Of a stretch of DNA of 64,000 nucleotides, positions 40,701 through 55,700 are shown piece by piece (position 1 is the stretch's first letter; each line of letters starts with the position of its first letter). Source of the DNA: Streblospio benedicti (Eukaryota; Annelida; Polychaeta; Spionida; Spionidae); NCBI GenBank assembly GCA_019095985.1, contig CM032662.1, forward strand, positions 37,938,435-38,002,434, given 5' to 3'. A program made the position numbers and the translations under genes. The notes beneath the pieces are model-generated. The model had not been told where the DNA came from. It did no database searches and saw nothing but the letters and a program-made list of their open reading frames with translations.

Positions 40701-43700
40701 CTCATTAAAAGTGTGTTCTACCAGACATTCATTAAATAAATATATATGTGTACATAAAGACCACAGTACTATTATTAATCTTTAAGTAATTTCATTTATC
40801 TATTATTATGTACTTCTATTTTATGTTCAACAATACCACTTTTAATTGTAGTGCATTCAAACTTTAATTTCACTCACTAAAGTGCTTTAGTTAATCAAAA
40901 TGTCTAACATTAATTTCTGCTAGATTTATATCATAACTCAATATTGCAGCTTCTCCTTTTAANNNNNNNNNNNNNNNNNNNNNNNNNNNNNNNNNNNNNN
41001 NNNNNNNNNNNNNNNNNNNNNNNNNNNNNNNNNNNNNNNNNNNNNNNNNNNNNNNNNNNNNNGTTAGTGGGTACATTATGGATTAGGGAAGAGCCATAAA
41101 TCGTTGTCTGCTCTACCTTCCCTATATCTATATAGCTCAGTACTGCTACTACTCCAACATTTTAAAATCTTATTAAATTGCACACAATGGAAAAAAAACT
41201 GTGTTAGTGAGTGGGTACATTATGGAGGTGGGAAGCAGCAGAATAACGCCTCTACTCTACATTCCATCTTGCGGTACGTCTGCACTGCTGCCACTGCAAC
41301 CACTGTTAAGACTTTATCGAAGTTCACACAAGGGAAAAAATCTGTGTTAATGGGTACATTATGCAGGTGGGAAGAGGCAGAATAACGCGTCTGCTCTAGG
41401 AAAAAATCTGTGTTGGTGAGTATATTGCAAAAAAACTGTATTAGTGAGTACATTATGGAGGAGGTGGGAAGCAGCAGAATAAGGCGTCTGCTCTACCTTC
41501 CATCTTGCGGTAGGCCTGCGTGGCGGTCACTGCCTGCTGCTCGCGCTCGCTGACCTCGGCTTGCAGCGCGGCGCCCACCGTGCAGCGCGACTCGAGGCTG
41601 GCGCCCTCCGCCACCTCCACCTGCGCCGGCAGCTGCTTTACGAACCACGGCTTGCATCCGCCCTCACCCACACGCGTCATCACGTCAAACTGGGCACCTA
41701 GCGGGGTGTTCAAATCATTCAATCAATTACTATACTACTTTGTTGAGGACACACCCTTGAATGCTGTTCTCTGATTGGCTGAGAGGCGAAATCAGCCAGG
41801 CACAATTTTTTCATAATGCTTCGCTGAATACTGAACTCGAAAATTGGGTTACACTTTTCAAATAAGTAAGTCAAGATATGATTGAATTGGTCATGTGTAC
41901 ACGTGCTAAATGTATATCAATGCTAAAGAAATTTGTGTAGGTTTAATTCTCTGCAGACTTTGACTACAAATAACTGACCATGATTGAGTAAGATACAAAA
42001 ACACTTTTCACTTGCACCCACCCTCACCCCACGTCATCACCAAACTGGGCACCTGCCGTGAGCATTTAATCATTCAATCAATTGAAACCAATCACACCCC
42101 AAATGCTGTTTCTGATATCAAAGAAATATTTTTATAATGCCTCAGGTTTGCCCACGGGCTAAAATTGTGTTAAACGGAAATGCAAGATACTTTTGACATG
42201 CTAAATCTATATCAAAGAAATTTATGTAGGTTTAATTCTCTGCAGACTTTGACTACAAATAAAGCATAGGTTGAGTAAGATACAAAAAACTTTTCATTTA
42301 CTTTTTATAACATAAACATTGAGCATTTCATTTTTCTGCATATTTCTGCAAGGTACATAATACATAGTCAACACGTACACATTTCTAATTATGACTGAAG
42401 TCAAATAGCACTTCTGACATTATTTCAATAGAGAGGTTCTATATACAGTAGAACCTCCAATTGAGACCACCTCTCTATTGAGACCACCTCTATAAAAAGA
42501 CCACTTTTCACAGCCTCAAACCTTCATAACTATTAAAATGAAACTCTGTATAGACACTGGTCCCAAAAGTGGTGCTATTAGAGAGGTTCTACTGTACATA
42601 CCTTCCAGGATCCCGAAACGTGAAGGCAGCTGTTTGATGAACCAAGGTTTGAAACCCCTTGTGTGTAATTGGTGAACATTGGACGTATCTATTTTGGATC
42701 GTAGATTGTGGCTCAAACCCTCAACTCTATCACCTTCTGATTTTATATTTCTGTCTATAACTACTGCCTACCTTCTAGGATCTCGAAGCGTGAAGGCAGC
42801 TGCTTGACGAACCACGGCTTCAGTCCGCCCGCCGGAGCTGGCCTTGACGTGGACCTGGGTGATGTGGCTCCCGGCTCTCCCCCCGCCTCCGAGCACACGA
42901 TGGTCGTCTCCGCCACCGACGTCAACGTGACAGCCTCCTCGAAAATGATGGAGGTGGTGGCGGTTGCCGTGGTTGCAGTTTGCGAGGCGGTCGTTGTCGT
43001 GGTGATGATTGACAGCTGGCCATAGTTTTCAGATTCGGCTGCAATAATGATGGTGATTGTTGTATTTATATTGTATTGTATTGTAATGATGCTGATGATT
43101 GTTTTGTGTTTTGTTGTACAGTGATATTACAGTGAATGTCCTCAACAAGACAACACAATTTGCAGTCACTAATCCTTCTGTTGTAGAGGATTTCCGTTGT
43201 TTAGTCCATAATTTACTTTCAGTATTAATAGTTAATGCATGAGACAAGTTTCTGTTATTTAGTTTTTAGGTTGTCCAGTGTTCAGTTGTTGAGGACATTT
43301 GCTGTATTGTGTTGTGCTTTATTGTATTATTGCATGTCATATGCACAGGAGCAATTTAGACAGTGATCTATGCTTGTTGGACTGATGCGGAGCCTAATCA
43401 TCGAATAGATGATCATCTATTCGATGATTAGGCTCCGCATCAGTCTAACAAGCATAGATCACTGTCTAAATTGCTCCTGTGATCATGTGCACAAGATTAC
43501 TATCAACATTTCCTACTGGTATATAAAAGTATTAATAAAAATGAATGTTAAAATTCTTATAACCATAGAACAAAGAAAACAAAAAATTACCGTATATCGC
43601 ATTTGCTATATAATGACATAAATAGAAAATAGAAAAAATAATGAAATAATTCTCAATAACGACATGGCTATCAGGTGTTTCCATGCTGTTCTTCCCCCTT

Positions 43701-46700
43701 AGAAGTAACCAGAATTCATATATTTTTAACTATCTAGAGTTAAATCCAGGTGGACAGGTGTAATTTACAACTTATATAAACACATATAGATTAATGTATC
43801 CTTGCTAAATTTCCATTTTTCAAGCAAATGTACATATATTGATCTACAACTCATATAAACACTTATATTTCTGTTAAACGTGCATATCTGTTGTTCACTG
43901 AAGCGTCTGCGGCACATGGTTTTATCCTTTCTTCATAATCTTCTTTCAAGTTCCGTTCATCGCAGATGAAGCACATACAAATGGTGATAATACAACAGAA
44001 AATCATTATGCATCAAACACTTTGATGGAGATTCATCTATCCAGTGTTGACTACAATAGAACACAATTGAAACATTATTTGTCTGGATCATCTAAAACAT
44101 ACATGTAAGCTTTCTCCATCTACTGAAACCATGTTCACATGTGTAATTACATCACACATGCAAAACCTGTTCAATAGAAGCCAAAAGCTTATGTTTTAAA
44201 TGCAAGATTATCCAGCGAAATAAAGTTGTGGCTATTACTACTTATTTCTCACAGTGCATACCATGTGTCTATATATTGAATACCAGACAAATGGTTAACA
44301 TGAGGCTACATGTATATCCAAAGTTTAATTGCAATCTACTATTGTGAATCAAAATTCTCTGTCTCAAGAACATATCCCGCTAGGTCAATTGGTTTAGTAT
44401 AACATGGTCTTGATACAGGAATCTCACTGCCGCACATCTTAGACAACAATGCTCTTGGACAATTGATAATAAACAACAGGGAGCTCATCATCATCAAAGA
44501 TGAGCAGTGCTTTATCTTAACCCTTTAGCAACTTCAATTGCTAGTGATGCTACTAATGCAGCCTAGAACAAAGCTTAAAATAAGCTAAATTTCCCAAGAT
44601 GAATTCACCTTAACAGACAACCGTCTTGGTAACTTTGCGCTTATCTTATGCTTTATTCTACGCTGCAAAAGTCAGCATCAATGACTAATCTGCCAGTAAA
44701 GGGTTAAAACCACATTATCACCAGAACCTTACATGGGGTCTGAAAATAATAGAAGTGTCCCTGTGTCACATTTTAAGACATTCCAAAATGTTCCTATGCC
44801 ATTCTTGTATTATCATATACATGGATAGAAAACATTTGCATTTGTCAAATGTTTGTAAATGAAAAATTTTAAATGTGTCATTTTTACAGGTTAAAATGGC
44901 TCAAAAATGGACATCAATTTTACCCCATGTAGAGTTCTAAATGAGCCTTGTTTTAGTTCAACAGCTGGCAACATTGCCCCAGGTTTAGACCAGCAATGTT
45001 CAACAACAACAGTTTACATACAAAACTTGATTGGCAGCTTCAATAACTTTACATACGACGCTACACTAAGCACTCGGATTTTGAAATAACTTTCTACATT
45101 CATTACCACCCCAGAAACTGAGGCATACGAATTAAGCATCTACCAATGATAAATCATGCCACAGTTTAGCTGGGGTGCACAATATGACATACAAAGTAGG
45201 TGAAAAGTATCTACTTGATTGAAGAAACAAGAAAGTTGATAAACATTTCTTCAACCAATCACAATGCAAAGAAATGTGTCATCTATGACATCATTTCATC
45301 ACCAAATGAGGTCAAATTCCCGCCATTCACACTTGCTTATAAATCTGCATGGCCAAGCAACAAAAATACTACAGCTATAACTATTATAATGTCATTTACA
45401 TGCACATAGAAATTCTATTCCACTGGCAGATCCAGATTTTTAGAAATGGAGGGAGGGGGCGGTGCACCCACAGGATTTTATTGCGTTGCTTGCGCCAATG
45501 TCAAAAACCCCACGAAAATGAAATTTTTGGGGGTGAAAAATGGTGTTGTACGGCCCCCAAGCCCCCTCCCTGGATCTGCCATTGTATTCTACAATGATAC
45601 TACTTACTGTAATATAAATATGACTTAGTAATAAGTGGATTACCATTTAATAGATGGTAGCCCCCTTACAGTTTTGACATTGAACATCTAGCAACGAATT
45701 CCAACAACAAATGAAGGAACTCATGAAATATATGCTCATCAGATAAAATGTTTGTGTTTTATGATTAATTAGGATTAGTACTAATTTCATAGATATCAAA
45801 ATGCATATGATGATGAACAAAAGCATTGTTTAATATGAAGAAACAAAGCTGCATCAAATACAGTGAAACATGTCTTGTGTGGACACCTTCGGGAGAAGTG
45901 AAAAGTGTCCACATAAGACAGGTGTCCTTACTATAGAGGTTTATTTTATATATATAGGAGGGAAAGGGATACGTGAAAAGTGTCCACAAAAGACACACTC
46001 TTCAGCTGGTGACACTATCAGTAAAATGACATGTCACAGAGAAGTGAAGTCACACCGTATGTCAAGTGACACTTTCAGTCAGATGACATTACACCTAATT
46101 GTTGACAATTTCCGTGAATTGACATAGAGTTTGTGGAGATGGATTAATAATGAAATGACACACTCAGTGAAGCGACACTTTTCATTGAAATGTCACTTTC
46201 AGAGAAGTAAAAAGTCAATGAAGTCACACTTTCTGTCAGATGATACTATCACACATCGTCAGAAAGAAATGATACATTTAGTGAAGTGACGCTTTTGATG
46301 AAATTCAAATTTTTAGTTAGTGATTTGATTATGAAATATTCAGTGAAATAATGCTTTCAGTGATGTAACACTATCTATGAAATGACACTAGCAAATTCTC
46401 TTTGGTGTGAAAACTGGCTAACATTAGATTTTTCACTATGTTAGAAATGACAGAATAATGTAAATAGCAATAACATAACTCTGTCATTCAATGTTGTTAC
46501 TGTAATGAACAAAAAAAACAACAACTCTGTAACTCAACACTATTACTATGGTATGATCTCATTCATATACCGGTAATATAATAGGGACTAAGACATTAGT
46601 TAATTGTTAGTTAAAAAGATGCTAGTTTTAGTTGCATGACCACACGTCATTATGGCAGATGCAACAGGGGAACATGCTTCTAACTGGTGACTCCACTCTG

Positions 46701-49700
46701 CCATGTAGACTATACAATGATCGCCAGTGGCTAGTAGGCTAGCCAGCAGATGGTGGCATGCCTACCAGTCTCACTGAGTATTAACGGATTTTGTTTTTAA
46801 ATTGCTATCAATTACATGAATATAAATGAGTCCTAAAATAACATAGAATTGCATTTTGTAGTGTACATTTTGATAGAATTATAAACAAAGAAAATCTAAA
46901 TGTTCAAAAATCCTAATAAAAATAACATATGTTGAAAAGAATGAATAGATCTAGGTATATTAGTATACAAATATATAAGTGTTTTGCAAAGTGAAATTGG
47001 TCATTCTTAAATAATAAGAAACTTGTAATACAAAATTAAATTCATACAATAAATATCACAAGACTAGATACTGAGAGATATATAGTACAGTCTGCAGGAA
47101 TGTGAAATAAGAACAATAAACTTAAAACAAACTATTAAAGCTAACATACAATGTAAATAACATGATAACATAATACCAATAAAAATGAATACAGAAAAAA
47201 AAACAGAAAACAGATTACAAAATATCAAACAAAACAAAATAATTTAATACTTCTTTTAATGCAGAACAAGTCTTAGTAGATAATTGCAAGATGTTTCATT
47301 TTATTCTGTTCAAAATCTAAATGATAGATTTGTTGAGTTAATAAACAGCAAATGTAGAAAGAAGTTTATGAAAAAATTAAATTAAAGAATATAATAAAAT
47401 AGAAATATGGGCTCACCTTATTTCTGACATCTGTCGATCACTGGAGAAATCCAGAGACAAGACAGCATGAATGGACAGTAAAATATATGATTTTAAATAA
47501 TAAACAATAAAATGTTTACCTCCAATATTTGATTCGTGTGATGTGTATGGTTTGTGTTGATTGGTATACGGAAAAATTTCAAATTCACAATCATAAACTT
47601 TACCAATTAACGATTTTAGAAGAGTGACAAAATGATAAGTAAAAATGAGAAGTAATTCATTAAAATTCACAATCATTCATGTTTGAAGAGTATCAAAATT
47701 GAATATTACTGGTAAAACTTTGTTGAAAAAGGGCCTTCTGTTTTGACTTTCACAGAGATATTTTTTAAATGATTATTGCAAACCGTATAAATCTTTTCTG
47801 ATACTGATTTACCAGTATATCTTAAATAATTGTATAGATAGTGTCAATGTTTAAAAATAATTGAAATATATAAATGTTTGAAAATGGCTTTAGAACTTGT
47901 AAATGCCTTAGAATTTTCTTTCTAAATGTTCAACTTGTTTGGAAGAAACAGGAGAAAATCTATGAAAAAGACCTTTTAGTGAAACCCTTGCGACCTGACT
48001 GGCATTTTAATTTTTGATCTTCATTACATTATAATTACATAATGTTGGTTTATTCATTTGATTTTTATCAGGAGTCCGACTTTTACCTTTGCAAATGGAG
48101 ATGTTAAATAGGATTTGAAATCTATATAAAACTACAATACTTTGTGGCTATGAAATTTTGCGATTTTCATCTATAAATTATTTTGTGACTATTTAATTTT
48201 GCAATTTTGGTCCATCCTGGACCTACTTTACATAGGCTATTAATGTTTGCAGACTATTTAAATTTGCGTTTTTGCACTTACCCAGTAATTTATTGAATAG
48301 GATATTCCTTTTAGGTTAAACCTTCGTCAATTCCCAGGAGGTGTTTACTTCAGCATCAAGATACTGCTGACATTTCGTATTATTTATTTTTGATGGTAGG
48401 GCTTGTGAGCAAATTTGAATATTAAAGTTTGAATGTTAAGGTCTTGTGTTAGGATATTGAACATACAAGAATTTACACATCAAACATTTATTCTATCAAT
48501 AAGTCAATGCGACTAGATCTGTTAGCCTCTACTTTGACCCAAACCTAATTGATGTATCGACATTAAAGGATTTTTTTCCCAAATCTATTGGGCTTATGAC
48601 AGGCTGTGTTTGTGTAAGTGACTTGCGTGTTGAGTTATCCACTGAGAGTGGAACACTCTTGTCATTAACTAGGTAAAAAGGGTACAGTCAAGAACATACT
48701 CTTGGTTTCATCAAGAGTAAATTCTAGAGTAAAGATGGCACCCTGTGATTTAGGTCCATTAGACCACTCGAGCATCCTGACAGACATGAAAGATCTATCA
48801 TTCTAACTGAGGTTGTTAACCACGATCCTGTCTTTTAGTACATACACGTAGAAGTGTTCACTGAAGTATAGCCCGACAGACATGGAGAAGAAACCTGTTA
48901 CTGTAACTGTTGGGTGAAGTTGTGTTGTACAGACATCACAGTGGTGGGGTTTAGAGGGACGCTAGCGCGGTGGATGAAGGGATGAAGCAGCAGCACACGT
49001 AACACAACAGTACCCACCAGTACTTTTTGCAGTACACTGAATGTCCTCAACAATAGAACCCAATTTGCAGTCACAAATCCTTTCATTGTAGAGCATTTCC
49101 ATTGTTTAGTCCATAATTGACATAAGTTACTTACATTATTAATAGTTAATACATGAGAAAAGTTTCTATTATTCAGTTTTTCTGTTGTTCACTCTTCCGT
49201 TGTTGAGGACATTCACTGTGTCATCTTGTTATCTCAAGCTCTCTGAAAATCTTATTTTGATGATTTTCTACTGATATCCATTTTCAGAGAATCAATATTT
49301 TTCTTCATATTTTTATGTTTGAGTTTGAGAAAAGGGTCAAGTTCTGAACTATAAGTTACGACATGGAAAATTGTATTATTGTTTTAGAACTACTTTTGTT
49401 CTGGTTCTATTCTAGCTGAATGTGTAGTGAGTTGGATTTCATATATTGAAAATATGTTTTGTACAATGCTTAAATAGAAAAAAACTGTTTGAATGTCAAA
49501 AAGTGTTATTGTGAATACAGACTTAAAAGCAAAGTAGTACCTGAATTTTATGGATACAATTTGAATCAATGAAAAGTCAAACAAAAATGTGTCCATAAAA
49601 TATCAAGCTACCAATGATTAAAGATTACAATTCACTTTTTTTTAAATTTTAGTGTTAGATCTTTCGCTTTTACAATTTAAGAGTTACATATGATGCTGTT

Positions 49701-52700
49701 GTTTTTAAATGTACTTCTTCTTTAAAAAAGTTTTGTTTTTCATTCGTTTGTTAAAGTGTTACCACACTTACATGTATAATTCGTAGCAGTGAAAGAGAAT
49801 TTTGCAAACTTTGCAATCACTGCACGGGTAATATGCAAATGATTTCACAGTGTGCAAAACGCCCCCGACAAGCTGGTGTTAGCAGGTCGCAAGATCAGTG
49901 TGCTGTTGTCACGACAATATCAACGACGTAGTAACCGTGGTTATGACACGGTTTTCTGTCATTTTTCTCGGAACTGCAGGTGTATGCACAGCAAGATGTT
50001 AGGGTGAAGAACTGTTAGGGATAAAATGGGTGACAAACAAAAAAACATTCATCCAACACACAAAAATAGTGTTAGATTGTATGCTTTAAGGCAAAGTTTG
50101 ATACAGTTTCATATGTCATCATTCAAGTTATGAAACAGTCTATATCATAGTGATAATGATATATAGTCGTGACTTGGAGTAATGACATATAGTGCCACAA
50201 AAGACATGCTTGTTAGATGCTATATATGGTTAAGAGGTGGAGATGGGGAAGGTAAGATTGGACTGGGAAGGGAAAGGTAGGGGAGGGAATATAAAACCAT
50301 TGCGATTGTTGTGATTCACAAGGTTTTCATTTGAAATTCACAAAAAAGAGAAAGAATATCTGGGGAGGCTGGTTGCAAGGCATGCGGAAAAAAAAAAATG
50401 GTATACTCAAAAACGCTGTACAGTCAAATACAAACTATAAGAAATGGAAGATATATTTGAGAATTTAAAGACTTATTGTATTAAGCCCATTTGAGAATAC
50501 TTGGAGCTTAATGCACAGATAAGTCCTCAAATCCTCAAATAGTGAATACAAAGCAAACACAAACAAACAGTATGCTGGAATAGAACTATGGCAAACCAAG
50601 CTAGGAGGAGGAGCACACACTGATCTTGGTCCTGGCCTCCACAAGGTCAAAATGGTCGCTTCGACATTGCTCTGGCCTTGACCTTGACCCACCACCAACT
50701 GTCTGAAGCTAAATCTCGTCTGATACATGTAAATGAGGTAAAAACACCAAAATGCAAACTCGATTTGCATACAACTTTGTCTCTTCCGATATGTATAGGA
50801 AATAGAAACAGAAAAATGCAAACTAAATATGCATATGACTTTAAAAAGAAATGTAAAAGAGATAGAAATAGTAAAATGCAAATGCAATTTGCATACAACT
50901 TATTAAAATATATGTAAATGAGATAGAAATGGTAAAATGCAAACTCAATTTGCATATGACACTTCAATGTTTTGTGCTTTCAACATGCAAATCTACAACT
51001 AACGCATCAATATGTAATTTTATTGATTTTATTTCTTTCAAATAGGTAGTACATTTTTTGTGATCAAATAGTTTTCACAGGAAGTGATCGTTTAGAAACA
51101 CGGAACATTCAATAGTTGAGGGTCAATAGTTACGTAAAAGTTGTTATGTATCGGCTCTTGTATCCTATCTAATTCCTACGCTAAAAAGCTAAATCCTAGG
51201 CACTAGTCTATATTAAGTTCCAGCACCCTTTTTGTAAAACATCAATGAACAGTGGTTGTAAAAACCAGTATCACATTTGCTCAATAAATAAATCAATAAA
51301 TAACATCACAACAATGTTAATAATTCTCTCAACAATGCGCTCCTTTCGGCAAAAAATACCATCCATCCAGATAACACCAACAGTTACCCTCTATTCCAAT
51401 AAATTACTACTACAACAATAATAATATATGAATACAGGATACAAGAACATTGGCATGAATTTCTGGTTAAATACTGATGATGACATCGACAACTACTACT
51501 TGAAAATGTTGACATAAAAGAGGCCAGTAATAAAAGATGATCTGTCTCGAACGTTTTTCGTGTGTGTGTTTGCTTTTTTTGATGTTGTCCTAGTGTTCGA
51601 GGTCAGGGCCTTTTTGCACTGCATGCATGCGAGAGGGAAGAGAGTATCACAGGTGAACACCGGACTCTGATACGTCAACACTTTTTCCGTCATTATTTTT
51701 CCAACAATGTGTATAATAATGATCTCACTGTCTCTACTTATAATACAATCACAACAACGAAAATGAAATTCACGCCAAGGTACTGCCGATACACAAGAAA
51801 AAAAGTCACTAAAGTTCTGTTCCGTGCTCGCAAACAAGTCAAATAAAAAATTCGTCATTCTATGGAAATTTCCAATGATGAAAAATCAATACTATTGCGA
51901 GTGTTTTTTCAACCTCAAAACCACCAAATCCACAATAATTTCAAACCACAAGAGAAGAGAGTTTGCCTAGAACGATGCTACAGAAATGAAAATAAGTGGA
52001 GGGTATACAAGAGTATGATATAAATATAGAATAATGTAGCACTCTTGGGGGGTTCCTTCACAGGGGAACTTCTACCCTGAGTGCGCAATATGAATGAATT
52101 TTCCAATATATAGAACAGTGTCACTATAAAAGGGGATTTCAATATCACATAACGCAATAACATCCTTTTTGTACAACTTCAACTGTAGAAGTATACAATT
52201 GTCTCTGTAATAGGTTGCTTCCATTATATTTCCATAATAAAGTCACTGTCGCTTCAGGCATATAGCAGTGTATATTCATAAGTCACATTTGAGTTTGTAT
52301 GCATCGTCATTATCTGGTTGTTTTTGGTACTTGTTTGGTTTGTTATACAGTCATATTCTGGTAACATAATGTACTCATAATCGTTCATCATCTAGAACTG
52401 GCTAGGTTCACAAGTGATGAAGGATTGTCCATTTGCCATAACTGTCTAGATGAATTACCCAATATGTGAGAATATTCATTCGTACAGTTATGGCATGATT
52501 CTTTTTTTTTCAATATACATAAAACTGCATAATAATATTCAAGATTTTCACATAATACAACAATGAAGATATCTTTTCAACATACATAGATATTATTTTC
52601 TACTCTTCTATGTCCACAAAAATATCCATTCACATTTAAAAGTGAATAATAACCAAGTTCATAGTTCAAGTTTCGAAAAGTCCATAGTTCAAGTTCGCAG

Positions 52701-55700
52701 CTTATTTGCATATTTTCAGCCTTCGTCAACACAGTTTCGCATTAGAAGCGAGGCTGAAGACGCATGGTCTCAAGGATGCTGTCTGCGGTTCTGGTCAGCG
52801 GTTCGTCAGAGTACGCTGCGTAGCGCGAGGATGAGGATGATGCCATCATCGAGGATGACGTCTGGGTGATGGAGACGTGGCGAGTCTGCTCCATTACACG
52901 GGAGACCTCAGCCGCGTCCACTTGGGCCTCGTGAACCCAGGACTCGACCTCACTGTCACGTGCCGACTCTGTCGGGAGGAAAAGGAAGACTTAACTACTT
53001 AACTAGATTTAAAGAACAAAAACAACAAAAATTCATTTGAGAATGAATACAGGGTTCAGTGACTCACCAATTATTTGATATTTCGGCAAAGTACAGTTTG
53101 CCTTTGTCAAGAAATGACTTATTAACGGAAGCAATATGTTGGCTGCTATGTTGTTTGACTTGATTAAGTATATGTGCCCCCATCACTACTCTCCTTCCTT
53201 CATTTTGTAGCTATTTTTGTTGACTACATTTAACATGCAAAGAACTGATCTTAAATTACATGTATTCACACACTTTTCTAGACAAGAAAGATCAAGATTA
53301 ATTACTTGACCAAATGCAAAAATGAATCAACTGGTATAAACCATCAATGATTTGCATCCTTACCATAGATACAGCTTATAATGAGCTTATAACTACTTAA
53401 CGACATTACATAATCTAATCAAGAACTTAATCTACCGTCGGCAGACTGAAGAAGATCCGAGAGGATTGAAAGCTATCAAGAGGGTATGCTAAAAACAAGC
53501 TCAAAAGTCGGTTGAAAAAGTGTATATATGTTTACAAACTTGAGCAGATGAGTATCGAACATATGATCTTAAGTTACATGTATTCCGTGCTCACCGTAGA
53601 TGCGTCGTGGCACGATGGGCCTCTCGCTGTCGAGCGGCGCGGACCGGCCGTAAGCGTTCTCCGCCATCACGCGGATGTAGTACATCTGGTTCTCCTCCAG
53701 GTCCGTGATGCAGTGCGTGGTCACGTCAGACGCACACACGCCAGCAGACGACCTGATGAATTAAAGGGGGAGGGGGAGGTTATAGTTATGAAGGTCTTAT
53801 GCACATTATACAGTAGAATTCACCATTAAGACCACCCTGGGACGGGCCTCTTGTGGTCTTAATACAGAGGTGGTCTTGTTTTGGACGTTTGTGGTGGTCT
53901 CTAATCAAGGTTTAGGACCATGAGAAGTGATTTCATTACAGAAGTTGTCTCATAATAGAGGTGGTCTTAATTGAGGTTTTACTGTATTCAATCACATCTG
54001 GTTATCATCCAGCACCACAGACAATTTAGGGATGAATTTGCTCAAAACCCACCACCAAACCTGTCCCAGAATCGAAACCACAACTTTCTGGTTACGAGTC
54101 CAAATCTCTTTTCACTCGTCCACAGAAGCACAGGAGAAAAATAGACTTAAACCGCATGAAGAAGAAACTTGGCGTACCAGATGGAGCGGTCTGCGTGGCG
54201 TTTCTCCACGACGTAGCGGGAGATGAGGGCGCCACCGTTGTCCCGCGGCGGACGCCAGTGCACGGCCAGCATGTTGCGGGTGACGCGCAGCACCCGCAGG
54301 GGGCCCTGGGGGCTCGCGGGCGCACCTAGCGGGAGAGAGGAAGAGGGGTTAATGCGGTGTTCTCCATATAGACAGACTTTATTTGCATTTATGTTAGTAT
54401 CACAGTTTTATATATTTACATTTGTAAACAATATATAAATAATTTGAATCATTTGTATAGTAGAGATAAAATTTAAGAAAAATAAGAATCAATTTTGTCC
54501 ACAATGAACCCATGAAGTGCTGAGTTTTACATGATCTATTGAGCCAAAATAATGCTTTTATGAAACAAAACTGACAGCTTTCTAGATATATGCAATTTGC
54601 TGAAAAATAAAAAATACAACTAGAAAAATATCAAATGTCAAAAAATCAAATTAGTCCATAACGTACCCATGAAAGCACGGGGTGCGACGGGTTCAGGCAG
54701 CTCGTAGGCGGGTCCAGGTCCCACCTCATTCTCAGCTGCGACCCGGAAGTGGTACGGTTTGCCCTCCTTGAGGCCATCGATTGTGGCCATAAGGTGGTCA
54801 GAAGCTGACACTTCACGCACCTAAAACATGCAATATTGATTTTGAACATAATGCTCTCCTGGAAGGTTAGGGGACAACATTTTCATATCATATTAAGCAA
54901 TGTACCGTATTTATCATAAATATCAGCATAGCAGGCCCATAAGAATGAAAACGAGATTGGCAATACCACTTGATTGTATTCGCTTTGACCCATCAATTTT
55001 TCAAAATTAATATCACGCACAATGCATCCAGGTTTATCCATCCCCTCGTGTGGATCACACCATGTATTAAATTTAGTTTGCCAATATTGATATCAAACAC
55101 AATCCACCCATAACGACAAGAGAAACTGCAACCAGCATTTGATAGCAAACCCAATATTGATTTTAATCACAATGCGCCCACCTTGACCCAGCCCTCGGCG
55201 CGAGTCACGTCCTGCAGTTCCACGATGTAGCGGAAGATGCGAGCTCCGCCGTCACGCTCCGGTGACAGCCAGGCCAGCGTCACGCTGTCGTCACTGACCG
55301 CGGTCACTTCCACACCGGCAGGCGCAGCAGGACGCCCTGGAAAGTACGCAGTGGTCAGCATTATGTGTATTCATATACTTTTCTCTAATGATTGATGAGT
55401 GTTTTATGTCAATGTGGGTTTTTTACCTATAGCTTTTATATGTGTTTATTTGTTTTATATGGTGAATATGTATTGATATTTTTGTTTTTATCTATGGACT
55501 GGTATTTTTACTGTGTGAAATTAAGTCTTATTATTACATACATGGAGGCATCTTTTAGATCATGACCAACAGTGCAAATGCTAGTCTGTTGGAGAAATTG
55601 TAGACACATTAGAGCAGTGATACATTCATGCCATGTGAGTCTTAAGATTGAACCTTGATCAATTTAGGGGGCAAGCTTTTACATGTCCAGGTATTTACAT

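Larger units (their letters stand above)
43500..52700. other. Long titin intron or 3-prime region of the short isoform
   Basis: No supportable exon in 9 kb. It holds a GGCAGATCCAG element (45424-45581), a degenerate minisatellite (46000-46390), the second copy of the GTGAATGTCCTC MITE (49030-49218), a SINE piece (48755-48885) and an octamer repeat (50727-50960). The part nearest 52742 would be 3-prime UTR if the alternative terminal exon is real. Confidence 0.6.

Noticed and set aside
51496-51858. Minus-strand frame of 120 codons
   Set aside because: No recognisable domain, no splice-site support and AT-rich composition. Probably 3-prime UTR or intron.
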